Positions 35,640 through 44,793 of a stretch of 64,000 bases of DNA are shown piece after piece (the stretch's first letter is position 1; the number at the start of each line of letters is the position of its first letter). The notes beneath the pieces were generated by a model that saw only the letters and a list, made by a program, of their open reading frames with translations, made no database searches and was not told the DNA's origin. The DNA lies in NCBI GenBank assembly GCA_949316235.1, contig OX438742.1, forward strand, positions 31,254,853-31,318,852. Reading direction: 5' to 3'. The position numbers were made by a program, and so were the translations under genes. This DNA is from Oegoconia quadripuncta. Taxonomy: Eukaryota; Arthropoda; Insecta; Lepidoptera; Autostichidae.

Positions 35640-35780
35640 GTTTTGACTAGGTAGGAGTTGATTGAAATTTGGTTAGTAGACAGATTAGGACCTGGGTTAA
35701 CATATAGGCAATTTTTTTTGCTGAACCGATTTTGATGAAATTTTCCACGCGGACGAAATCGCGGGTGGAAAACTAGTGAC
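35640..35780 (+). mobile_element. Fragment of a common lepidopteran repeat (RTE-like end)
   Basis: TGAACCGATTTTGATGAAAT, then GCGGACGAAATCGCGGG and AACTAG, is a frequent 3' end pattern in Lepidoptera. Assigned from recollection of the pattern; no coding part. Confidence 0.4.
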
Positions 35781-36177
35781 TGTATAATTGGAGCCCAAAG
35801 TAATGCCAACAAAAATTGTTTATACAACATATTACCGTGGAACTGGTATTATCAACCTAATTATAATTTACAAGAAGAGGCAGTTTCCAGAGTGCTTGTT
35901 TTATTATTTTGCTCGAAAACACGAAAAAAAATTGTACAAGTTCTATTCTGATCAAGATTGAAAATAAACGCTAGGTACCTCCTATATATACCTGTAAATA
36001 GTCTCGAACGCATAATTTGCCATCTAAATATATAAAGAATGTGAATGTTCTTCGAAGTTTTTGACCAATTCATTTTGAAGAAGCGAGAAAGTTGCTAGTA
36101 TAGTCAAATCCTAAATCCTCAGTTCAATTTAAATTAGAATAATTGTACTATACTTATCTTGAAGTCGACTATGTTGG

Positions 36178-36275
36178 GGTTTCCGGGTCAGTAACTACGC
36201 TTCCATCGTCGTCCTCATCTTCACTTAACATCAGGTGAGATTGAGGTCAAGTGATGATACGTTGTGCATAAAAAA
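36178..36275 (+). mobile_element. SINE family 2 tail
   Basis: GGGTTTCCGGGTCAGTAAC, CACTTAACATCAGGTGAGAT and GTTGTGCATAAAAAA match the last 100 bases of the copy at 48416-48735. It lies just downstream of the secreted-protein gene. Confidence 0.6.
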
Positions 36276-36409
36276 AATTTTGTCTTGATAGATTTTAAAG
36301 TCGAACAAGAAATATTTAAGGATTTATTTTAAATGAGAAGAGGAAAATACAAAATGCCGTTTAATATATGGATCGTCTTGACCTACACTTTATTGTAGTC
36401 TAACTTCGG

Positions 36410-36705
36410 TTACACATTTATATTATTATCGTTGCGTTCTTCCAATTCTTTGTGGTGGCCGTAGATATGGATTATATCAGATCTGCCAACAATTTCATCC
36501 AGAAGTGTGAATAGTTTCTTCTGCTGTTTGGGCCTTGACCTTAATTGTCCGAGATCAACTTTTTTCGAATCTTCCCAAGATTGCGCTCTGTTGTTTCCGA
36601 TTATATACTTTTGGATCTTGCTGTGTGAGTGTGGATAATTCATTTGTGCAATAACTTCACCAAATACGTCTCCTTCAATATCCATACCAGTTATCACTGG
36701 TATTA
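36410..36705 (-). CDS. Secreted-protein gene, exon 2 (stop codon)
   Basis: Acceptor ttttctacag ends at 36706. It encodes 97 residues after the split Val: IPVITGMDIEGDVFGEVIAQ at the start, a basic SRPKQQKK stretch, and LLDEIVGRSDIIHIYGHH near the end. The codon use and uninterrupted frame look coding. Confidence 0.7.
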
Positions 36706-39700
36706 CTGTAGAAAAATAAAATAAATATTTGTCTATGCATGATTGGGGTAATGGGTAATCTTAGGTATGTACTATTAATTATTCTGTGGTATAGGTAATG
36801 AAAAGATAAAAGGCGGTATTCCATTTATCAAATATCTTTGTCCAATGTACATTTGATCAAAGGAAATGGGACGATTTCATCAAATATACTAGTAACACCG
36901 ATTTTAGCAAGTAAGATTTCGTGGACAATTGCGATTTTCTCTTTGCATTTGGATCCATGGCTTCATCCCAATTTTTTTTTGTTTAGCATAATAATCTAAT
37001 TATAATAGCAGCATATAAAGTCGCTCTACGTTCCTCCATTTTCTCAGACTATGCAAAATCTTGGACAAAGATATTGCACAAGTGGAATGGGCATCCTCAA
37101 AGAAATTTAATCAAATATTGAACATTGAAATTGGACAAAGATATTTGATAAGTGGAATAATTAGTAACAGACCAAACAATATACATTCGCAATGACGATT
37201 AGGCCGCCTATGCAGTTTAATGTACAGTCAGAAACAGATAAACCTTTATAGACCTAATACAAATTAAGTGTTTCTCACGAAATCATGAACGCATTCCAAT
37301 TTTTTTTTGTTTATTTACAACAATTTATGAGTTCAACATTAAACTAAAAGTTCCATCGAAAAATATTCATGGTTTGCTTAGAAAACTTTATTTGTATTGT
37401 GCAGAACTGTAAATGTACATGGTCTTTTTACCCGATTGCCCAAGAAAAGAGGGCAATGTTTTTCGAGTGTTTTTTTTTTAATGCATGTATGTAAGTATTA
37501 GGTCCTTACATATAAAATTGGCGTTTTGTCGTACTGGCCGCTTTGATCTCAAATATCTCTTAGGTTAGGAATTCCAATTTCAAATTTATACAGCTATTTA
37601 CTCATGCATTTGTTTTTCGAAAACCGTAATCCATATGTTTTTCCATCTTTGGTTTTTTCTTTGCGTCACTCAGTTTACAAAATGGAAAACTTAAAATATC
37701 GCGTTATTTACGAGTAGGTACGGTTCCGCCGTGGCACCAGTGCTGCAGAAATGGCTCGAAGGATTAATGATGTGTATGGCGGTGGTGTCGCAAAAGAAAA
37801 CACAGTGCGTTTTTGGTTCCAATGTTTTCGTTCTGGAAATTTCGAATGTTTTGCAAAACAAGGCCCGTGGGCGGCCGGAGTCCAAGGTTGATAATGAAGA
37901 ATTGAAAGCTATTGTGGAAGCGGATCCTATCGAGTTAGCTACAGGCTGCGGTGTTAGTGACAAAACTGTTTAAATCCACTTGAAGCAAATTGGGAAGGGG
38001 AAAAAGCTTGAAAGGTGGGTCCCTCATGAATTGAGTGGAGCAAATCGACAAACGCGCGTAGACTGCAGCGTTACATTAGTCAACCGGCATAATAATGAAG
38101 GGATTTTAGATCAAATCATTACCTGTGATGAAAAGTGGATATTGTACGATAATCGGAAATGCTCATCGCAATGGCTGAACCCTGGCGAAAAGCCAAATCC
38201 TGCCCCAAGCGAAAATTGACTCAAAAAAGTTACTTGTGTGCGTTTGGTGGACTAGTGCCGGTGTTGTTCACTTCAGCTTTCTTAAATCTGGCTAGACGAT
38301 TACGGCAGATGTGTATTGTCAGCAATTGCAAACCATGATGGAAAACCTAACTGCTAAACAACTGAGGCTGGTCAATCGCCGTAGGCCACTGCTGCTTCAG
38401 GACAACGCTAGACCACACACTGCACAACAGACAGTTACCAAATTAGAAGAGCTTAAATTGGAATGTCTAAGACATCCACCGTACTCCCCGGACCTCGCTC
38501 CAACAGATTACCATTTTTTCGAAATTTGGATACCTTCTTGCAAGGGAAAAAATTCAACTCCGATGGGGCAGTCCAAAGCGCCTTGAAAGATTTTATTGAT
38601 TCCCGTCTGAATGTTTTTTTTAGTAAAGGGATCAATGAACTACCTATGAGATGGCAAAAGTGCATAAATAGCAATGGTACATACTTTGATTAAATAAAGA
38701 TATTAAAAGTTTTGTAAGGGAGTAACCTAAAGTCGATTTTTTCAAAAGAAAAAATCGACTTTAGGTTACTCCCTTACAAAACGCCAATTTCATATGTTAG
38801 GACCTAATTACGTATGTAACTACAGGATGCGCCAAAGGAACGGCTTGAACCGATTTTGAAGTGCATAGTGTCGTTACATTCGTATTGATATCTGGTGTGA
38901 CATTTGGATTTATTTTATAGTAAAAAATCCAACATGGCGTCCGCAAAATGCAAAATATGCTGTTGGGTTTTTTTGGTTTTTAAATTCTTCATTAAATATA
39001 AATATTGCTTGTATCCAAACAAAATACACACAAATTAAATATAAATATTGCTTTTATCCAAACAAAATATACACAAATTCGTAAACTGATAAACCAATCT
39101 CAAAATCTGACAATTTAACAGTTTTCTTGACATTTCGTAGTAGGTACGTCAAGCCGAAATGTAGCTTACTCTCTTGTATGGAAATTGAAGTTTGGTTGAG
39201 TCTGTAATGTAAGAGTAGGTACCTATCCATATGGCTTAATATTAGGTTTTTACCTATTAAATTGCCGTTTTGTATGAAAAAATTTAAACGAATTTTTTTC
39301 ATTAATTTTTTATTTGTATCGAAGTAATCACCCATGCAATCAATGCATCTTTGCCAACGCAGTGGCAGTTTATTGATGCCCTTCTTAAAGAAATCAGCTG
39401 GACAGGAGGCAACAAATTCTTCAAAGGCATTTTGTACTGCCCCTCGGGTATTGAATTTTTTTCCTGCCAAGAAGTTATCCAAATTCTGGAAAAAGTAGTA
39501 GTCTGTAGGCGCAAGGTCTAGTGAGTAGGGCGGATGACAGAGAGCTTCCAACCCCAGTTCTTGCAACTTGGAGACCGTCTGCTGTGCAGTATGAGGTCGC
39601 GCGTTGTCGTGCAGGAGCAGCGGAGAGGAGCGACTGACCAATGCTGGTTGGAGATGTGCCAGCTTCTCCATCATTGTGTTCAGTTCTTCACAGTACACAT

Positions 39701-40681
39701 CTGCAATAATGCTCATCCCGTTTGGTAAGAAGCTATGATGAATCACACCGGCGCTAGACCACCAAACAGTGACCATCACTTTTCTAGGGGTAAGTTTTCG
39801 TTTAGGGCATTGTTTAGGTGCTGAACCAGGATCCAACCAACTTGCTGAGCGCTTGCGGTTATCAAACAGAATCCATTTTTCATCGCAGGTAACAATGCGG
39901 TTCAAAATTCCTTCATTTGTGTGTCTGTTGAGCAGTGCAAGGCACGTCTCGACGCGTACTTCGCGCTGGCGATCATTGAGTTCGTGGGGCACATATTTGT
40001 CAAGCTTTTTTACCTTGCCAATTTGATGCAAATGGACCAATATTGTTTTGACACTAACGTCGAAAGCTGCTGCTAATTCAGCCGTAGATTGTGTATCATC
40101 AGCTTCCACAATCGCCTTTAATTCGTCATTGTCGACCAAAGTCTTCGGACGACCGCGAGGTTCATTTTTCAGGTCGAAATTCCCAGAACGGAAGCGAGCA
40201 AACCAATAACAGGTGGTGCGTTGGTTTGTAGTGTTAGCTCCGTAAACGTCGTTGATGTTGCGTGCCGCTTGTGCCGCGTTGCTGCCACGACGGTACTCAT
40301 ATTCCATAATTACTCGAATTTTGAACGTATCCATGATGACGAAAAAGATTGAAATGCGATGAAAATGTAACACTAATCAATAAACAAATGACTACTTTTG
40401 GAAAAAGAATTCCATGTTTTTAAAATAAAATTAATTTGAAATTAGAATTGTTAGTCAAACAAAAATTTGATTTTGATTTGAAATGGCCAGTACTGCAGAA
40501 CGGCAATTTCATAGGTAAATACCTATTATTACTGAAAATCTAAGAATGTCAGAGGATTGTTATAGGTATACTTCTAATGAGCCGATTTATTTAAATAGGT
40601 ATCATACTTTATTAAAATATAAGTAGATTGGTACTTACCGAAGAATAAAACTAAAAGATAAAACATTTCGATCTTTAGCAT
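36410..40681 (-). CDS. Small secreted protein, two exons, unknown family
   Basis: Exon 1 (40639-40681) encodes MLKIEMFYLLVLFF and one base; exon 2 (36410-36705) starts with two bases that complete GTA (Val). The donor is gtaagt, the acceptor ctacag. The product is 112 residues: a hydrophobic signal peptide ending around VIPVITG, then a hydrophilic, charged mature part of about 92 residues with no cysteine, ending IHIYGHH and NDNNINV. No known domain is recognised. The last exon shares its phase, its IP.I start and the C-terminal signature with 48852-49183, which supports a real gene family. AATAAA on the minus strand lies about 16 bases after the stop. The 3.9 kb intron holds two mariner elements. 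Cleavage and secretion are inferred, not shown. Confidence 0.65.
37501..38804 (+). mobile_element. Mariner element, copy 3 (inactive, different lineage)
   Basis: Ends GGTCCTTACATAT (37501) and ATATGTTAGGACC (38804) flanked by TA, with AATTGGCGTTTTGT further in on both sides. The plus-strand transposase (about 37681-38694) starts MENLKYRVIYE, hits frameshifts, and later reads HPPYSPDLAPTDYHFF and a C-terminus ending SNGTYFD. The second Asp is in LLLQDNARPHTAQQ. It has several frameshifts and stops, so it is dead. It differs clearly from copies 1 and 2. It lies in the intron of the secreted-protein gene, on the opposite strand. Confidence 0.85.
38709..38782. repeat. Perfect 35-bp inverted repeat, 4-nt loop, inside mariner copy 3
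   Basis: 38709-38743 and 38748-38782 are exact complements (inner AGTCGATTTTTTC, loop AAAA). The right arm runs into the inner part of the mariner right end, so the left arm appears to be an inverted copy of part of that end. Confidence 0.9.
39054..40334 (-). CDS. Mariner transposase, DD34D, with read-through C-terminus
   Basis: From ATG at 40334 (MDTFKIRVIMEYEYRRGSNA) the frame encodes a helix-turn-helix DNA-binding half, then the catalytic domain. The Asp residues lie in VTCDEKW, LLHDNARPHTAQQ and LAPTDYYFF; the second and third are separated by 34 residues, the mariner signature. YSPDLAP is changed to YSLDLAP. A 5-base deletion relative to copy 1, just after DYFD, shifts the frame, so translation runs on through the inverted end and about 190 bases of flanking DNA. 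The normal protein would be about 345 residues; this frame gives 427. Whether it is active is unknown. It is a transposon gene, not a host gene. Confidence 0.85.
   Translation of the reverse strand: MDTFKIRVIMEYEYRRGSNAAQAARNINDVYGANTTNQRTTCYWFARFRSGNFDLKNEPRGRPKTLVDNDELKAIVEADDTQSTAELAAAFDVSVKTILVHLHQIGKVKKLDKYVPHELNDRQREVRVETCLALLNRHTNEGILNRIVTCDEKWILFDNRKRSASWLDPGSAPKQCPKRKLTPRKVMVTVWWSSAGVIHHSFLPNGMSIIADVYCEELNTMMEKLAHLQPALVSRSSPLLLHDNARPHTAQQTVSKLQELGLEALCHPPYSLDLAPTDYYFFQNLDNFLAGKKFNTRGAVQNAFEEFVASCPADFFKKGINKLPLRWQRCIDCMGDYFDTNKKLMKKIRLNFFIQNGNLIGKNLILSHMDRYLLLHYRLNQTSISIQESKLHFGLTYLLRNVKKTVKLSDFEIGLSVYEFVYILFG
39245..40523 (-). mobile_element. Mariner element, copy 2 (nearly intact)
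   Basis: Ends GGTTTTTACC (39245) and GGTAAATACC (ending 40523), each next to TA, with AATTGCCGTT further in. It is nearly identical to copy 1 at 14571-15846, so both derive from a fairly recent burst. It lies in the intron of the secreted-protein gene, same strand. Confidence 0.9.
40639..40681 (-). CDS. Secreted-protein gene, exon 1 (signal peptide)
   Basis: Fourteen codons plus one base from ATG at 40681, ending at donor gtaagt. A second in-frame ATG at 40666 would give a nine-residue start, too short for a signal peptide, so the first is preferred. No TATA box is evident just upstream. Confidence 0.6.
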
Positions 40682-41290
40682 TTTTATGATTGCAATGATT
40701 TCGTTCGATCGTCTTCAACATTCAACGCAGTTCCGTCGGTTATCTGCATCGTAATAACTTAGGTTGTTACCACACACTGTGTAGTGGTAGAGTCCGTTAT
40801 ACTGGGTATTGAGTACTTACATTTCAACCGAGCTTTTCAATTGCAAGGGGCCAATGTTTTAAAAAACTTGTCTAAATATTTTCGATTCGTACAACTTCGA
40901 TAGGAACCAATCCGAAACTACGTACCTATAATTCAGTTTTTACTTCGACACTTTTAATAGAAAATCTATTATAATCGATCTCCTATAAAGTTAATTGTTG
41001 ATAGAGTTAAGTGTCATCGGCGTCCCTGCTGCCAGCTAAACGGTTGGTTTTGGATACGTTTTAAAATTCACGGCAGAAGTATATGCAACGAAGTTAATAC
41101 GAAAACTATCACACCTAACTAAACTTCACAAGTTAATGAGTAATAGTCAAAAGAAATAAAACCACTTCCCTTTGAAAATTATTTATCAAACAACAAAAAG
41201 CCCCCTTCTAAGTTCGTATATTGTGATATATTTATCAACACTTCACACCAACCGGTACATTTCGACCAAATATGTCCAAAAATATACCTA

Positions 41291-41326
41291 TTTGCTGTCC
41301 CAAGGAAACTTCCATGGGACAGCAAA
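41291..41326. repeat. 12-bp inverted repeat
   Basis: TTTGCTGTCCCA and TGGGACAGCAAA flank 12 bases. No further context. Confidence 0.7.
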
Positions 41327-41385
41327 AGCATGCCAAAAACGATTTGATATTTTTTTCGTTCAGTCGATCTTCAGATAATCGCAAT

Positions 41386-41545
41386 TGAGTTGGGTCGCGC
41401 TTCCGTGATCTTCCGTAATTCGACCTTAGTTGGTAGGTTCCTACCACCAACCAAACCAAGTAAGCAAGTACCCCGCTGGGTATTGAATCCGCGACCTCCA
41501 ATTCGTAAACCCTATGTTGTTTACATTCAACCACAATAATACTCT
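41386..41545 (-). mobile_element. SINE family 2, minus strand
   Basis: TACCACCAACCAAACCAAG, then TACCCCGCTGGG, GCGACCTCCAATTCG and GTTTACATTCA, is the reverse complement of the head and body at 48420-48535. An open frame of 131 codons across it is fortuitous. Confidence 0.6.
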
Positions 41546-41895
41546 TTTTACATTGCAGAACAATAATAAAGAACGCTACAACAGGGGCGCGATGGTGTTG
41601 TGTTCGTTGATACGCTACTTTCATCCCCATAATTATTACTAGAATTTTGAGAAATACTGAAATACTTGTATTAATATTTGTATTGTAAATGTACTACCTA
41701 CGAGTATTACGCTATTTCAAGTAATTGATTAAAACTTAATTTTTTTCATTCGAAGTTTCATACCCAATATGCCAACCTGACGTAGGGGGATAATATTTAC
41801 CGAAATACTGAAACATTTGTTGTCGAATATGTGTTATCGCATATGTGTTATTGGTCTTTATATATTAATCAACATTGTTAGCCTATTCTAGTCAA

Positions 41896-41991
41896 TTGCT
41901 GGACCTCTCCCCTGGGAGAGGTCCAGCAACGGAAACCGAAGATCGGGTTCATCATGGAAGGTCCTGATGATGAACCCGATCTTCGGTTTCC
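41896..41991. repeat. Two adjacent perfect hairpins
   Basis: First: TTGCTGGACCTCTCCC (41896-41911) and its complement (41914-41929), loop of 2. Second: 25-bp arms at 41931-41955 and 41967-41991, loop of 11. They are separated by one base. The right arm of the second belongs to the LINE fragment that follows. Confidence 0.9.
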
Positions 41992-42115
41992 GTTTCCAGT
42001 TACTGGCAACCGCCTCGCGCAGGTCGTTGCACCACCTGGAAAGTGGACATCCCATATTGTCCACAGAATACCAGCGTCGCATCACTAGGGAGTCAGTCCG
42101 TCGCGACAAGATGCA
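41960..42115 (-). pseudogene. LINE ORF2 C-terminal fragment
   Basis: The minus strand reads MRRWYSVDNMGCPLSRWCND then LREAVASNWKRKPK, the R-W-x-D-D-L type motif near the end of RTE/CR1-like LINE proteins. It breaks off at the hairpin. Confidence 0.5.
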
Positions 42116-44790
42116 GAGTGGATGCTCCAAATTGTCCAAATTTTAAGTATATTTAAGCAATATATATTATTAAAAAAAAAAATCCTGCTTCATTTGCGAG
42201 CCCCCTTACTTATTAACTGCGCGCCTATACTCGTACCTAGACTAATCGTACAGATTATAACTGTAAAATCACTTAATGAGAAAAATTATAATTTGCCTCA
42301 TGCATCTTCGATGATTCGATACTACCTACCAAGTGGTAACGCGAGACCGATGTGTGAGTTCACAGTATTTCACATTCGCATATTTCGCTCGAAACTCAAG
42401 ACAATTGTACAGATACTATTCTAACTCTTCTACAAATCCGGAAATTTGTAATTTTATAGAAAGTTCATTTCAGAATATGTATTTTTAAAGTTACGTTACG
42501 TTAAAGTTAGATTCGTACAAGAATGATAAAACGCATCTCGACTACTTACAATGATGCCAATAAAAATAAATCCCAACTACGGAAAAAAGACTAAATAAAA
42601 ATATAAAACAATTTAGTGTTTCGCCTAATGGTAGGTAATTGTAAAGCGTGAAATTCGTTTAGCTTAGCTCACATTGCCTGTTCACCTAACGTTAACCAAA
42701 CCAAAACACTCTAAACTAATCGCCCGCATGTACGCGAAATGCGGTGCGCAGCGCCAATAAATCTATGTCCGTGACCCCAGCAAGACCACCATAACATATA
42801 TAATTCCAATTGTCTTCAAAACATGTTTAGTTGTAAAGTCCTGCTGGAGTCCCTCTCACCAGCCGGACAGATTCCGTCGAGCGAGCGATATAAAGTATGC
42901 CATATCTCTTCTGATTTGACATAAAATTAATGCTTCAATTTGTGAATCCAGTAGTGAAAAATACAGGAACGTGTATAAACGAGAGGGTGACTTTGTCTCT
43001 TTATTTTTTACATTTATATATATTAGAATCCGTTCATACTTTACGCTGTGATGAGCAACAAATGCATGTTAAATTTGTTTGTGGATTTTATTTGTTTTAG
43101 TTTGTTTATTCCAGGACATGGTGTTCCTATGGACCAAATTTAGAAATAGGACAGCTATTGATGTAAAAATAGTATTTCGAATTTTGACTAAAAGTCGATA
43201 AAATTAATATAAACAATAAATATAATATCCTATGTCACTCTAGAGATCGAGCCGAATTAAAGACACCATGCACTCCGATATCGGTCAGGAGGTAACATAA
43301 AGTCGAAAAACATTGCCCTCTTTCCTTGGGCAGTAGGGTAATAAAAACTTTATTTGACTCTCCACAAGTGAGAATTTTTAAATCTAGAGTTGATTTTATT
43401 AACTATAAGGACAACGTCATTTGTTAGTAGCCGGTGCCTGTAAAGGATAAACCAGCCCTCCCCTGATTAGTTAGATCAACCAAAAATTACATTTTCATTT
43501 TAAATATTGTCACAATGTTCCAACATAAAAGAAACTCAACATTTATAAGCATCTTTCCTTAAGTTAATTAATAAATGTTATTATGATATACACTGGTGTC
43601 GAATCTGAAGTGGCCTCTAAAACTTAAATTTGAATTTAGAGTGCTCTAAATCTAATTCGTATTCTACGTCGTATATCTAAAATGTTGACGTTTCTAAAAT
43701 TTGACGTTTACGAATCAATTTAACTTAGGTTTTAGAGATCAAAACCTATTCCAGAAAGCCTTCTAACGTGAATTAAGAGAAAATTTTACATATTTATTTT
43801 TACACATTTTATAAGTTTAGTGTCCATCTATTAACATGACATTTAAAATTAGAGAGTAGGTTTTTCCTTTATTGGGTTATCTACAGCCCAAAAAGTGTAA
43901 AAATTCCATAAAAGTCTTTTGTAGGGGACAAAAGACTTCTATAGAATTTTTACACTCCCTTATGATGAGACGGAAGCTCTACTAAATTACTTCAATTGAA
44001 TATAACATTCAATTCATTTGTTTGGAATGCGACTATCTCCTATAGCATTAAGATTATTCTATTCACAAACTGGAATATTGAAAATTACTATAATTATCTT
44101 TGTTTCTTTAAGTTTGCATTATAATTGAAATATGTGGTTTTTATGGCAAGACATAACCTACGTAATGTACACAATAAAAGAGTTTACTATGCTAATAAAA
44201 TTGTATTTCCACACTCTCCATGCACACATACATGCACTCACACACATAAAAACATCTATTTTCTAAACTAACAAACAAGTTTATTTGCAATGTAACATTT
44301 AGATGATATGGAAGAGCCGGCCCCTCCTGGCACAAGTATACTTGTATACTTAATAGGAGATCTCAACCTTAGTGTATAGTTTATATCTACGAAAGTCGAA
44401 AATAAACTTTTTTTTCATTTTCAAGTCAGAAGGCACCAACTTTGATTTTTCACTACTGGAGTCACAAATTAAGGCACTAATTTTATATATTTTTTTTTTT
44501 TTTTAATTAGAATGGGATCGCTCTTGACCTTAATCTGGACTAATGTCGAGATAAGGTCTACGATGGAACGAGCTTTCCCAGAAGATGCCTATTTAACCTG
44601 ACTTTAAAGCTGATAAAGATATCAAAGCTGATATAGCATACTTCGTTAACGCTCGACGGAATATCGTTCCGATTGATGAGCGTGACACCCTAGCATACAG
44701 CAGGACCACTATTAAAACGAAATATTTCTGTCACTGTACAAATTCTGATTATTGGTGATTAATGAATGAGTAAAGTTGAGCACTAATTAT
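42116..44790. other. Non-coding stretch between LINEs
   Basis: No supported gene. A TATAAA at 42899-42904 precedes a 30-codon frame at 43051-43143 (see findings). At 43294-43340 is a repeat end, TTGCCCTCTTTCCTTGGGC, also present inverted near 37432. CA-rich microsatellite-like sequence lies near 44220-44250. Confidence 0.35.
43894..43956. repeat. 29-bp inverted repeat, 5-nt loop
   Basis: 43894-43922 and 43928-43956 are reverse complements with two mismatches (outer AGTGTAAAAATTC, inner AGTCTTTTGT, loop AGGGG). Confidence 0.85.
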
Positions 44791-44793
44791 TGA

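Noticed and set aside
41235..41630. 131-codon minus-strand open frame
   Set aside because: It crosses an inverted SINE fragment and shows no domain or splice support.
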